Shown one piece after another: positions 33,928 through 42,457 of a stretch of 50,452 nt of DNA. This stretch comes from Candidatus Kryptoniota bacterium. Its GTDB lineage: Bacteria; Bacteroidota; Ignavibacteria; Kryptoniales; JAKASW01. The stretch spans positions 1-50,452 of the forward strand of contig JAHECO010000029.1 in the NCBI GenBank assembly GCA_024641705.1. Reading direction: 5' to 3'. Position numbers and translations under genes: made by a program. The notes beneath the pieces were generated by a model. The model was not told the DNA's origin, did no database searches, and was given only the letters and a program-made list of their open reading frames with translations. Positions within the stretch are counted from its first letter, which is position 1. Each line of letters opens with the position of its first letter.

Positions 33928-34866
33928 ATGGGAAGAGTTCCTGTATTGAATTTCGACAACCTTCTTGAAACTGCCGTAGGCCTGCCACCCAAGACGGTTG
34001 CAGTCGTTTATCCGAACAACTCCGAGACATTTTCGGCGATCGCCGAGGCATGTTCGGTGATGAAGACCAAATTCGTGCTCTTCGGCGACCAGACCATTGT
34101 GGACGAGCGGCTCAGGACTTTTCCTGAAGATTCGCTGTCGAGGATCAGAGTTGTCGGCGTCGACGATGTCAGCTATGCCCTCAGAAAGGCAATCGAATCG
34201 GTGAGGGATGGGGAGGCAGACATTTTATTGAAAGGCGGCATCGATACTTCTACTATGATGAAGGGCGTGCTTGCCGATCAGAGTGGTCTGAAGACCGGAC
34301 GCCTTCTTACGGATATCTTCGTCCTCGAGTATCCAACCCGGCAGGAGAACCAATTCATCATGATAACTGACGGCGGCATGACGCTCGCGCCGGACCTGAA
34401 GAACAAGGTGGAGCTGATAAACAACGCTGCGGAAGTCGCTCATGCGCTCGGAAATCCCAATCCACGTGTTGCTATCCTTTCAGCCACAGAATTTGTCATG
34501 CCTAACCTGCAGTCCACAATAGACGCCGCTGCACTGTCCAAGATGAACGAAAGAGGGCAAATAAGAGGATGCGTCGTGGACGGGCCTCTTGCCCTGGACA
34601 ACGCGCTCTCGATGGAGGCTGCCGAGGAGAAGGGAATCAAGTCTCCCGTCGCCGGGAGGGCGGAAATACTTGTGGCTGCAAATATCGAATCCGCGAACAG
34701 CCTCGCCAAGAGCACGACGTACTTCGCGAACCTCAGGCTCGCTCATGTGATCGTCGGCGCAAAGGTGCCGATACTGATCCCGTCACGTGCCGACAGGATG
34801 GAGGCAAAGCTGCTCTCCATCGCTCTGGCCAGTATCGTCATCGAGGCGGCATCGGATGGCCGGTAG
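33928..34866 (+). CDS. ptb: Phosphate butyryltransferase (phosphotransbutyrylase)
   Basis: Enzyme of 312 residues that exchanges CoA for phosphate on butyryl-CoA, feeding the kinase encoded just upstream. DILLKGGIDTSTMMKGVL and MITDGGMTLAPDLKNKVELI are the recognisable phosphotransacylase motifs, and CVVDGPLALDNALS lies in the C-terminal half. The ATG immediately follows the buk stop. The order buk then ptb is reversed relative to the familiar clostridial operon. Confidence 0.93.
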   Translation: MGRVPVLNFDNLLETAVGLPPKTVAVVYPNNSETFSAIAEACSVMKTKFVLFGDQTIVDERLRTFPEDSLSRIRVVGVDDVSYALRKAIESVRDGEADILLKGGIDTSTMMKGVLADQSGLKTGRLLTDIFVLEYPTRQENQFIMITDGGMTLAPDLKNKVELINNAAEVAHALGNPNPRVAILSATEFVMPNLQSTIDAAALSKMNERGQIRGCVVDGPLALDNALSMEAAEEKGIKSPVAGRAEILVAANIESANSLAKSTTYFANLRLAHVIVGAKVPILIPSRADRMEAKLLSIALASIVIEAASDGR

Positions 34867-34900
34867 CACGGACATTTCAAGCCTGGATATGTACGAAATC

Positions 34901-34929
34901 TTGATATTAATTCCCCCGAAGGATAGATT
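34901..34929 (+). promoter_or_regulatory. Promoter for PASTA-rpe genes
   Basis: TTGATA (34901-34906), a 17-base spacer and TAGATT (34924-34929) make a good promoter. The predicted start near 34936 leaves about five bases before the ATG at 34941, and AGGAG abuts the ATG directly, too close for normal use. The message is therefore likely read as nearly leaderless. Confidence 0.55.
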
Positions 34930-34940
34930 CTAATCAGGAG

Positions 34941-35723
34941 ATGAGCAGTAACCGTAGCCTTTTATCCAGAATATTCTGGTCGCATTTAGCAAAGAAATTC
35001 TATGCATGGTGTGCAATCCTGATAGGCTTGTTCTCACTTGTGAACTGGGTTGTGATGCCGTGGTACGTGCACGACGGTGGAACAGTGACTGTCCCTGACG
35101 TTGTCGGGATGCAGTCCTCCGCTGCAAAAGATGTACTCGATACTGCCGGACTGCAGTTCGAGCTCGGAGGGACGAAGTCGAGCAAGCTTGCGACCAACAC
35201 TGTCCTTGCCCAGAACCCGGAGGCCGGTTCAATAGTCAAACACGGCAGAAGAATTTACATGATACTGAGCGGCGGCTCGGAGAAGGTCCAGGTCCCGAAT
35301 CTGATCGGACATTCGCAGCGCGAGGCGCAGTTCATGCTCGAGCGCGTCGGATTTCGTCTGGGTACCGTCACGTCCGATTCATCCAGCGAGTTCCCGCAGA
35401 ACGTCGTGATGTCCCAATCGATCCAGCCCGGCGGAATGTCGACGACAGGTTCTTCCATTTCGATCGTCGTATCTTCAGGGCCCGTCGAGGCCGGAGAGGT
35501 CTCCGTCCCGAATCTCGTCGGTCGTCCGCTCTCGGAAGCTCAGAGGCTCATCCTCAATTCCAACCTCGTCCTTGGAAACATAAGCTTTCAGCCGAGTAAG
35601 AAACTCGTTCCGAATACCGTTCTTGAACAATATCCGCGCGCGAAGGACATCGTCCCGAAGGGGACAGCCGTCAATCTTTACGTGTCTTCCATCGGCCAGC
35701 AGACGCAGGGCCCGGAGAACTGA
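34941..35723 (+). CDS. PASTA-domain membrane protein without kinase domain
   Basis: Protein of 260 residues. A short basic N-terminus and one transmembrane helix (about residues 22-42) are followed by three PASTA domains in the periplasm, at about 48-112, 113-183 and 185-252 (each begins with a PD/PN-V/L-x-G motif such as VPDVVGM, VPNLIGH and VPNLVGR). PASTA domains bind cell-wall fragments in PknB kinases and PBPs, but here no catalytic domain is present. Such stand-alone proteins are common in FCB genomes. The stop overlaps the rpe start by one base. Confidence 0.92.
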   Translation: MSSNRSLLSRIFWSHLAKKFYAWCAILIGLFSLVNWVVMPWYVHDGGTVTVPDVVGMQSSAAKDVLDTAGLQFELGGTKSSKLATNTVLAQNPEAGSIVKHGRRIYMILSGGSEKVQVPNLIGHSQREAQFMLERVGFRLGTVTSDSSSEFPQNVVMSQSIQPGGMSTTGSSISIVVSSGPVEAGEVSVPNLVGRPLSEAQRLILNSNLVLGNISFQPSKKLVPNTVLEQYPRAKDIVPKGTAVNLYVSSIGQQTQGPEN

Positions 35724-36367
35724 TGCCTCTGGCCGCTCCTTCGATTCTTGCCGCGGATTTCGCCGAGCTGCAGGAACAGGTCGCGCTTGCCGACAAGAGC
35801 GGCGCCGACTGGATCCACGTTGACGTGATGGACGGGCACTTCGTTCCGAATATTACTTTCGGCCCGTTGCTCGTCTCCGCCGTCAACAGGATAACCGAAC
35901 GTTTCCTTGATGTCCATCTGATGATAGAAAACCCGGACTTCTTCCTGGAGGATTTCGCTAAAGCAGGAGCGGATTCCTTGATTGTCCACTATGAAGCCGT
36001 TGTACATCTCAACAGGACGATCCATGCCATCAAAGATCTGGGTCTGAAAGCGGGTGTGGCCATCAACCCATCGACGCCCACCGAAATGCTGAAGGAAATC
36101 ATAAACGACGTCGATTTGGTTCTCGTTATGTCGGTCAATGCGGGGTTCGGCGGGCAGAAGTTCATCGAAAGCTCCTACCGCAGACTGTCGGAGGTGAAGG
36201 CGCTGATTCCCAAAGGGAGGGAAGTGCTGGTCGAAGTCGACGGAGGGGTGACGCCTGAAAATGCGTCGAAGCTTGTCAAAGCCGGCGCTGACGTCCTCGT
36301 CGCCGGTACATCGGTCTTCCGCTCGGGAGACATACCGGGCGCGATCAAGAAACTGAAGTCCGCCTAG
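35723..36367 (+). CDS. rpe: Ribulose-phosphate 3-epimerase
   Basis: TIM-barrel enzyme of 214 residues that interconverts ribulose 5-phosphate and xylulose 5-phosphate in the pentose phosphate pathway. APSILAADFAEL, WIHVDVMDGHFVPNITFGP, VMSVNAGFGGQKFI and VEVDGGVTPENA are complete, including the metal-binding His and Asp residues. The ATG overlaps the last base of the PASTA gene stop. A short GC-rich hairpin follows the stop. Confidence 0.97.
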   Translation: MPLAAPSILAADFAELQEQVALADKSGADWIHVDVMDGHFVPNITFGPLLVSAVNRITERFLDVHLMIENPDFFLEDFAKAGADSLIVHYEAVVHLNRTIHAIKDLGLKAGVAINPSTPTEMLKEIINDVDLVLVMSVNAGFGGQKFIESSYRRLSEVKALIPKGREVLVEVDGGVTPENASKLVKAGADVLVAGTSVFRSGDIPGAIKKLKSA

Positions 36368-36376
36368 GAGCTCTGC

Positions 36377-36390
36377 GGCGGTTTGCCGCC
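36377..36390 (+). terminator. Short hairpin after rpe
   Basis: GGCGG (36377-36381), loop TTTG and CCGCC (36386-36390) lie nine bases after the rpe stop, within a longer GC-rich stretch that can pair further. There is no T-run. It probably ends the PASTA-rpe transcript before the promoter of the TPR gene. Confidence 0.45.
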
Positions 36391-36441
36391 TGCCGCCGAC
36401 CGGCTCAGTGATTTCCAATCCGTTCTATACCTCTACCAGGG

Positions 36442-36451
36442 TATAATTTTG
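36442..36451 (+). promoter_or_regulatory. -10 element of the TPR gene
   Basis: TATAAT at 36442-36447 is a perfect -10 hexamer, and TAATTTTG (36444-36451) also fits the Bacteroidota TAnnTTTG element. No good -35 box is seen 16-18 bases upstream. The start codon GTG at 36469 is about 20 bases downstream. Confidence 0.5.
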
Positions 36452-36468
36452 CCCCTCATTGTTACTCT

Positions 36469-38349
36469 GTGAACGTGAAACTAAATTCAAACGTGCAGAA
36501 GAAAGTTATATTCATCGCGATCATCGTCGCAGCTTGGTCGGTCGCCGCTCGATCCCAGTCTGTGGACGAGATGAACAAACTGAGGATCGCCCAGGTACTC
36601 GAACAGGCAGGCGAATTCGGGAAAGCCCAGGATTTCTACAAACAGCTCCATGATTCGAATCCCGTCAACTTCGTCTACTTCGACGGTCTTCGTCGTTGCT
36701 ATATAAACTTGAAAGAATACACATTGGCCGAGGGTCTGATTCGCGCGAGGATCGAGACAGATCCGGCTGACGTTATGCTTTACTGCGAGCTTGGCGATGT
36801 TTTTTACAAGGAAGGGAATGCCGACTCTGCTTCGATGGCCTGGAACAGGGCGATAGAGGCAGATCCGAAGAACGTCGGTACCTACATGGCGGTCGCCGAT
36901 ATCATGGCAAAGAACCGCCTCTTCGATAAGGCTATCGAGGTCTACAGGAAAGGTGAGGATGCAACCAACTCAAAGTCGGGTTTCATCATACAAATTGCCA
37001 GACTCTATTTCTACAATCTGAATTACAGCGAGTCGATGCGTGAGCTGTTGAAACTCCTCCAGTCCGACAACAAGAGCTCGGCCATGGCTTACATACAATC
37101 GCAGCTCGGTGCATACAGCTCCAGCAGCGAAGCCGTAGATCAATTCACTTCGGAAATGAAGAAGCAGGTTGAGGATAACCCTGACGACATTTATTACAGG
37201 CATCTATTGGCTTTTCTGTACATGGAACAGAAGGATTACCCGGCAGCGTATAAGGTGTACAAATGGTTGGACGAACGCTCCGGCGCGAAGGGGATCGAGC
37301 TTCTGTCTTTCGCGGAGAGGGCTTACAACGATGAGGCTTACGATGCCGCTGCAGGCGCATACAGGGAAGCATCCCGGTTATCGAGTGCGAGGGAGGTGAT
37401 CGCTCAATCGCTGATGGGTTATGCGAATTCCCTGCGGCGGCTAGGGGAGAAGGTCTATGAGGAGGACGATCGTCCCTGTGTCACGAGCGACACGTTGAAC
37501 ATCTTGAGCTCGTCACTTGCCGCATATGGCAAAGTAATCAACGGCTACCCGGAGACTCGGTACCTCAATCCCGCAATTTTGAATTCGATCGATATCGAGA
37601 TGAACTATTTTCATGACCTCAAGGGAGCGGAGAGGCTATTCTCGGAGCACGCCGAATTCTCACCGGAGTTTGTGCATGATGCGACTCTCGCGAGGATCAG
37701 GCTGTATATCATGGGAGGGAGATTCAACGACGCGCTCACGGAAGCGCTCGGGCAGCTTCCCACTGATACGCTGGGTCGAAAGGCTGCCGTCGCCGACAGC
37801 TATCTCGACAGGATCAGGTTCGAGGCGGCCCGGTCTCTTTACTACATGGGGAATTTCGACAGTGCCGCAGTGTACCTGGAGCAGATCACTTCCGACCCTA
37901 TGTCCGACGCGGCCAATGAGGCGATCCAATTGCTGAATGTCATATCGAGCAACAAAGCGATCCCGGGGGCATTGAAAGACTACGCGGCGGCGGCGGCGAT
38001 GGAGGTGCAAGGGCGGATCCCCGAAGCCGCAGCCCAACTTCTGGAAATAACAAATGTGCATCAACAGCTTCCGCTTGCGGACAACGCGCGCTTCGATCTG
38101 GCGGCCGCCTACTGCACGATGGGAAAGGTCGGTGACGCCCTGAAGTATTACTCGCAGCTCGTCGCAGACAGCACGGGGATATTTGCAGACAGAGCCCAAC
38201 TAAGGATCGCGAGTATTTACCGGTGGACATTGCACGACACGACCAGGGCAATAAAGGAATATGAGAGCTTCCTGGCGAGATTTCCTAATTCGATTTATCA
38301 GGACAGGGTTCGAGACATTCTGAGGAACTTGCTCGGGAACAATTCATGA
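36469..38349 (+). CDS. Secreted tetratricopeptide-repeat protein
   Basis: Protein of 626 residues with a signal peptide (about 1-30, cleavage near SQS) and tetratricopeptide repeats through most of its length, clear at about 38-200 and 480-620. The pattern of paired helices (for example LYCELGDVFYKEGNADSASMAW) resembles periplasmic scaffold proteins of the FCB group. No enzyme domain is visible. The start GTG lies close to a -10 box. The next gene follows after 27 bases on the same strand, so the two likely form a unit. Confidence 0.88.
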   Translation: MNVKLNSNVQKKVIFIAIIVAAWSVAARSQSVDEMNKLRIAQVLEQAGEFGKAQDFYKQLHDSNPVNFVYFDGLRRCYINLKEYTLAEGLIRARIETDPADVMLYCELGDVFYKEGNADSASMAWNRAIEADPKNVGTYMAVADIMAKNRLFDKAIEVYRKGEDATNSKSGFIIQIARLYFYNLNYSESMRELLKLLQSDNKSSAMAYIQSQLGAYSSSSEAVDQFTSEMKKQVEDNPDDIYYRHLLAFLYMEQKDYPAAYKVYKWLDERSGAKGIELLSFAERAYNDEAYDAAAGAYREASRLSSAREVIAQSLMGYANSLRRLGEKVYEEDDRPCVTSDTLNILSSSLAAYGKVINGYPETRYLNPAILNSIDIEMNYFHDLKGAERLFSEHAEFSPEFVHDATLARIRLYIMGGRFNDALTEALGQLPTDTLGRKAAVADSYLDRIRFEAARSLYYMGNFDSAAVYLEQITSDPMSDAANEAIQLLNVISSNKAIPGALKDYAAAAAMEVQGRIPEAAAQLLEITNVHQQLPLADNARFDLAAAYCTMGKVGDALKYYSQLVADSTGIFADRAQLRIASIYRWTLHDTTRAIKEYESFLARFPNSIYQDRVRDILRNLLGNNS

Positions 38350-38376
38350 TCGATGTGAAAGAGCAGGAAAAGTAGG

Positions 38377-39642
38377 ATGAAAAGACTTGTTTTCGTTATC
38401 CTCATGATGCTTACCACGGTGAGCCTTGCACAGAACAAGCTGTTCATATACATGGACTTGAAGCAGACGAACGATCTTAAGGCATACGGCGTAGCCTACT
38501 ACGCGCTTCAGCATGGAATAGAGGTAGACTGGCTCCTGAACTACAGAGGCGGTTCATTCATGATGAACTATAACGACGTAATCGCAAACGAGTGCAGGAT
38601 ACGCGGAGTCGCGTTTGACGAGATCTCCGGGATACAGGCCTCCCGGATCTACGCTACCGTTCAGGACGTCGACAACAACATGGACGTCGTGCGTCTCGAG
38701 AAGGCGCCGAAGATAGCGGTGTATATCCCGCCTAATTACAAGCCCTGGGACGACGCCGTGACTCTCGCTCTGAATTATGCTCAGATACCGTATACGCAGG
38801 TCTGGGACGAAGATGTGCTCGACGGCAAGTTATCCCAGTACGATTGGCTTCACCTCCACCATGAAGACTTCACCGGTCAGTACGGGAAATTTTACGGTGC
38901 ATTTGCCAATGCTCCATGGTACATACAGGAAGTGGCTACATATGAAAAAGAGGCGCACAGGCTCGGGTTCAAGAAGGTATCCGACGAGAAGAAGGCAGTA
39001 GCGGTTGCAATCAAGAAGTTCGTCGGCAGGGGAGGATTTTTGTTCGCCATGTGTTCCGCAACTGAGACACTCGATATCGCTCTGGCTTCCCAGGATGTAG
39101 ACATCTGCGATGCAGTGTTCGACGGTGACCCGCCTGACCCCGATGCGCAGGAAAAGCTCGACTATTCGCAATGTCTGGCGTTTCAGAACTTCAAGATTAT
39201 TGAGAACCCGTACGTCTACGGCTTTTCGGACATAAACGACCCGGCGAACAACCAGGTGCCGTTCCGCGATCCGTCTACAGATTATTTCACTCTCTTCCAG
39301 TTCTCGGCGAAGTACGACCCCGTACCTACGATGCTGACCCAGGACCAGGTTAACGTCATCCATAACTTCATGGGGCAGACCACTTCCTTCAGGAGGAGCC
39401 TGATAAAGCCCGATGTCATAATCATGGGAGAGAAGCAGGGCACTGATGAGGTGAAATACATCCACGGCGACTACGGCAAGGGGACGTGGACATTTCTAGG
39501 CGGGCACGATCCGGAAGCTTACGAGCATCTCGTCGGCGACCCCCCGACCGACCTCTCCCTCCACAAGAACTCGCCCGGCTACAGGCTGATTCTCAACAAC
39601 ATTCTTTTCCCGGCAGCAGAGAGGAAGCCGCAGAAGACCTGA
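38377..39642 (+). CDS. Secreted conserved protein with class I amidotransferase-like features
   Basis: Protein of 421 residues with a signal peptide (1-18, ending SLAQ). As I recall, relatives in Bacteroidota databases carry the name asparagine synthetase B, but neither the N-terminal glutaminase nor the synthetase domain is present, so that name should not be used. The fold looks like a class I amidotransferase or ThuA type: KIAVYIPPNYKPWDD opens an alpha/beta core, C226 in FLFAMCSATETLD resembles a nucleophile elbow, and H377 with E380 in GGHDPEAYEHL could complete a triad. It is likely exported, co-transcribed with the TPR gene. Substrate unknown. Confidence 0.8.
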   Translation: MKRLVFVILMMLTTVSLAQNKLFIYMDLKQTNDLKAYGVAYYALQHGIEVDWLLNYRGGSFMMNYNDVIANECRIRGVAFDEISGIQASRIYATVQDVDNNMDVVRLEKAPKIAVYIPPNYKPWDDAVTLALNYAQIPYTQVWDEDVLDGKLSQYDWLHLHHEDFTGQYGKFYGAFANAPWYIQEVATYEKEAHRLGFKKVSDEKKAVAVAIKKFVGRGGFLFAMCSATETLDIALASQDVDICDAVFDGDPPDPDAQEKLDYSQCLAFQNFKIIENPYVYGFSDINDPANNQVPFRDPSTDYFTLFQFSAKYDPVPTMLTQDQVNVIHNFMGQTTSFRRSLIKPDVIIMGEKQGTDEVKYIHGDYGKGTWTFLGGHDPEAYEHLVGDPPTDLSLHKNSPGYRLILNNILFPAAERKPQKT

Positions 39643-39647
39643 AATAA

Positions 39648-39754
39648 AGTCAACAGTCAAAGGTCAAAAGTACAAGTCAAAACCCAAATCTGTCTGGGGC
39701 GGTTCTTACTTTTGAGTTGTGGTTTTCAACTTTGACTCCTGAAATGTGACTTTG
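39648..39754. repeat. Inverted array of GTCAAA-type motifs between convergent genes
   Basis: The left side (39648-39692) repeats short GTCAA(A) units, and the right side (39706-39754) carries the same unit inverted (TTTGAC, TTTTGA). TCAAAAGTA at 39664-39672 pairs exactly with TACTTTTGA at 39707-39715. It fills nearly the whole gap between two convergent genes and may act as a bidirectional terminator. Similar GTCAAA-rich spacers occur scattered in many genomes. Confidence 0.65.
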
Positions 39755-39762
39755 CCTCAGCA

Positions 39763-40185
39763 TCACCTTAGTAGCCGCCGGTGTTCCACCATTATACACC
39801 GGTTCATCACGACACGCAGCCCAGCGTCGGCGGCGATACGGGCGGCGTTTTCGTTTTCGATTCCGAGCTGCATCCACAGGACGCTAGCCTTTGATTGAAC
39901 GGCATCGAGGGCGGTCTCTTCGAGAAACTCGCTCCGTCTGAAGACGTCGACAACGTCAACTTGTTTGCCTATATCGGCAACCGTTGGGTAACACTTTGCG
40001 CCGAAGACTTCGGTGTATTTGGGGTTCACGGGTATGACTTCATATCCGTGTTTGATGAGAAACTGTCTGATGATATAACTGTCGCGAGAAGGATTGGTCG
40101 ATGCGCCGACGAGGGCGATGACCCGAGCGTTCCTCAATATCTCCTGAATTTGAGAGTCTTCTTCGACGGTCAGCGAGGGGCTCAT
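39763..40185 (-). CDS. CoA-binding domain protein (YccU-like)
   Basis: Small Rossmann protein of about 140 residues. [21 protein letters not shown] is the nucleotide-binding start; [31 protein letters not shown] and [12 protein letters not shown] are family motifs of the YccU/CoA_binding_2 group, homologous to the CoA-binding part of succinyl-CoA synthetase alpha. The biochemical role is unknown. The ATG at 40185 overlaps the gcvPB stop as ATGA, preferred over a TTG at 40197. Confidence 0.9.
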   Translation of the reverse strand: MSPSLTVEEDSQIQEILRNARVIALVGASTNPSRDSYIIRQFLIKHGYEVIPVNPKYTEVFGAKCYPTVADIGKQVDVVDVFRRSEFLEETALDAVQSKASVLWMQLGIENENAARIAADAGLRVVMNRCIMVEHRRLLR

Positions 40186-41627
40186 TCCTTGAAACAAACA
40201 TTTACGTTGCGGGCAGCGTGCGCGTCGTCGAGCCTTCTGACGGGAGAAGTACTCGGGGCGGACCTGACGACATCCGGCATCGATTTAGTCTCTTCGTCGA
40301 TTTTGAGCAGGGCATCTGCGAAGGCATCGAGAGTCTCCCTGGTCTCGGTCTCGGTCGGCTCAATCATCAATGCCTCGTGAACGATCAACGGAAAGTACAC
40401 AGTCGGGGCATGATAGCCGTAATCGAGGATCCGCTTGGCTATGTCCAGCGTCTTGACGCCGCGCTCCTTCTGTTTGTCTGCAGACAACACAAACTCATGC
40501 ATCGGTCTTGCTTTATATGGTAAAATGAACGCGCCGCGCAACCTGCTCAGCAGGTAGTTTGCATTGATGACGGCATTGGTACTGTTTCCTCTGAGTCCAT
40601 CGGGACCGTGGGAAAGGATGTACGTGTAAGCGCGGACAAGCATCCCGAAGTTGCCGAAGAAGGAGTGGATCTTTCCTATGCTGTTCGGCTTGGTGAAATC
40701 GAGGACAAACTTATCGCCCTTCTTTTCGACAACCGGAACAGGGAGAAAATCCTTCAGTTTGTCGTTAACCGCGACCGGTCCTGAACCGGGTCCGCCGCCT
40801 CCATGGGGTGTAGAAAAAGTCTTATGAAGGTTGATATGTACGACGTCGAAGCCCATGTCGCCGGGTCTCACAAGCCCCACGATCGCATTGAGGTTCGCGC
40901 CGTCCATGTACATCAGCCCGCCGACGTCGTGAACCATCTTGCATATCTTTACGATGTCGGTTTCGAAAATGCCGAGAGTGTTGGGATTTGTCAGCATCAT
41001 TCCCGCGACTTCGTCATCAAGATGCTGCTTGAGATCCTCGAGGTCGACGGTACCGTTCTCGTTGGACTTTATGCTGACGGCTCTGTATCCGCTTATTGCC
41101 ACGCTGGCCGGGTTCGTTCCGTGAGCGGAATCGGGAACCAGTATCTTGCTGCGTACCTTACCTTTGGACTCGTGGTACTTCCTGATAAGCATTATGCCTG
41201 TAAGCTCTCCCTGCGCGCCCGCGGCCGGCTGCAGAGAGACTGCGGTCATGCCGGCTATTTCGCGAAGCATATCGGCAAGGTTGTACATGAGCTCGAGAGC
41301 GCCCTGGATGGCCTCCTGCGGCTCGAGAGGGTGTATGTCTGCGCTTCCCGGCATCGCTGATGTCTTCTCGTTTACCTTCGGGTTGTATTTCATTGTGCAG
41401 GAGCCGAGAGGATAGAAGCCCTTGTCGATGTGATAATTCATCGTCGACAGTCTGACGAAATGGCGTACCACTTCATTCTCGCTGACTTCAGGTAGCTCAG
41501 CGGGGACCCGCCGTATCAACTTCACCGGTATAGAGTTGCTCTCCGAAGAGGCAGGAACATCGTTGGATGGGAGAGTATAACCTTTGCGGCCGTTGCGCGA
41601 TAATTCAAATATCAGTTTCTCTGGCAT
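40182..41627 (-). CDS. gcvPB: Glycine dehydrogenase (decarboxylating) subunit 2, glycine cleavage P-protein beta chain
   Basis: PLP enzyme half of 481 residues. With GcvPA it decarboxylates glycine and loads the aminomethyl group on the H protein. The PLP lysine is K269 in [32 protein letters not shown] and [20 protein letters not shown] are also characteristic. gcvPA, gcvT and gcvH are not in the window, so the split enzyme is encoded at separate loci. A promoter with a short leader can be read upstream. Confidence 0.96.
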   Translation of the reverse strand: MPEKLIFELSRNGRKGYTLPSNDVPASSESNSIPVKLIRRVPAELPEVSENEVVRHFVRLSTMNYHIDKGFYPLGSCTMKYNPKVNEKTSAMPGSADIHPLEPQEAIQGALELMYNLADMLREIAGMTAVSLQPAAGAQGELTGIMLIRKYHESKGKVRSKILVPDSAHGTNPASVAISGYRAVSIKSNENGTVDLEDLKQHLDDEVAGMMLTNPNTLGIFETDIVKICKMVHDVGGLMYMDGANLNAIVGLVRPGDMGFDVVHINLHKTFSTPHGGGGPGSGPVAVNDKLKDFLPVPVVEKKGDKFVLDFTKPNSIGKIHSFFGNFGMLVRAYTYILSHGPDGLRGNSTNAVINANYLLSRLRGAFILPYKARPMHEFVLSADKQKERGVKTLDIAKRILDYGYHAPTVYFPLIVHEALMIEPTETETRETLDAFADALLKIDEETKSMPDVVRSAPSTSPVRRLDDAHAARNVNVCFKE

Positions 41628-41647
41628 TACGCTATCTCTTTTTCACC

Positions 41648-41676
41648 AAATTAAGAGTCGGCAGCAGATGAAACAA
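41648..41676 (-). promoter_or_regulatory. Promoter for gcvPB
   Basis: Read on the reverse strand: TTGTTT (41676-41671), a 17-base spacer, and TAATTT (41653-41648). The predicted start lies about 14 bases before the ATG at 41627. No glycine riboswitch core is present in the 224-base gap. Confidence 0.55.
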
Positions 41677-41769
41677 GGTGCTGTGATTGCAGGTAAGGGT
41701 GAGGTCATCGTTAGAAGAGGGAGGAATTCGAGATACGATACTCTACACCCTGGAACGAAGATGCTGAGA

Positions 41770-41792
41770 GCTGACCGGAGACCGCCGTCAGC
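41770..41792. other. Hairpin in gcvPB-lemA divergent gap
   Basis: GCTGAC (41770-41775) and GTCAGC (41787-41792) pair, with CGG/CCG extending the stem around an AGA loop with a two-base bulge. It lies just ahead of a TATAAT (41794-41799) and the lemA promoter. It could be a regulatory structure or an operator. No known riboswitch fits. Confidence 0.4.
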
Positions 41793-41800
41793 TTATAATC

Positions 41801-41829
41801 TTGAGTTTCAAGCGACCCTTATCTAAATT
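41801..41829 (+). promoter_or_regulatory. Promoter for lemA operon
   Basis: TTGAGT (41801-41806), a 17-base spacer and TAAATT (41824-41829). AAAGGAG then lies about seven bases before the ATG at 41852. The same TTG/17/TAAATT arrangement precedes htpX. Confidence 0.6.
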
Positions 41830-41851
41830 ATAGTAAACAAAGGAGTCATCT

Positions 41852-42457
41852 ATGTCGCGTGGAGCGATTATTGCCCTTTCAATATTGGGCGTTTTCATCC
41901 TTCTCTGTCTTGCCATCGCAGGGTGGGGGTTCGGAGTATATAACAAGCTTGTCTCGTACGATGAAAATGTCAAGCAGTCGTGGGGGCAGGTAGAGAACCA
42001 ATACCAGCGCCGGTTCGACCTCATCCCGAATCTTGTCGAGACCGTAAAAGGTTATGCGAAACATGAGGCGGATGTATTTGAGAAGGTCGCCGAAGCGCGC
42101 TCCAGTGTCGGCAAACTGACCGTTACTCCACAAGTGCTCGAAGACCCCCAGGCGTTTAAGCGATTCCAGCAGGCGCAGGACGCGTTGAGCTCCGCGCTGT
42201 CGCGACTCCTTGCCGTGTCTGAGAATTATCCCAACCTGAAGGCGAACCAGAACTTCCTTTCTCTGCAGGCTCAACTCGAGGGGACTGAGAACAGAATCGC
42301 CGTGGAGAGAAGGCGATTCAATGAAGCGGTTCAAGGGTTCAATACGCTTGTTCGCACCATGCCTGCGGCCATAATAGCATCGATGACCGGCTTCCACGAA
42401 AGGCCATACTTTGAAGCGGTCGAGGGCGCAAATGTCGCTCCGAAGGTGCAGTTCTAG
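41852..42457 (+). CDS. lemA: LemA family membrane protein
   Basis: Protein of 201 residues: one N-terminal transmembrane helix (about 5-27) and a long helical domain. YNKLVSYDENVKQSWGQVENQYQRR (split over residues 30-55) and RFNEAVQGFNTLVRTMPA are the LemA hallmarks. The function is not settled; the partner is usually a TPM-domain protein, encoded here directly after with no gap. AAAGGAG precedes the ATG. Confidence 0.94.
   Translation: MSRGAIIALSILGVFILLCLAIAGWGFGVYNKLVSYDENVKQSWGQVENQYQRRFDLIPNLVETVKGYAKHEADVFEKVAEARSSVGKLTVTPQVLEDPQAFKRFQQAQDALSSALSRLLAVSENYPNLKANQNFLSLQAQLEGTENRIAVERRRFNEAVQGFNTLVRTMPAAIIASMTGFHERPYFEAVEGANVAPKVQF

Noticed and set aside
38377-39642. Asparagine synthetase B as product name
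   Set aside because: No glutaminase domain starting with Cys2 and no ATP pyrophosphatase SGGxD motif; the protein carries a signal peptide.
41628-41851. Glycine riboswitch upstream of gcvPB
   Set aside because: The gap read on the reverse strand lacks the conserved tandem aptamer core; only a promoter and a hairpin are seen.
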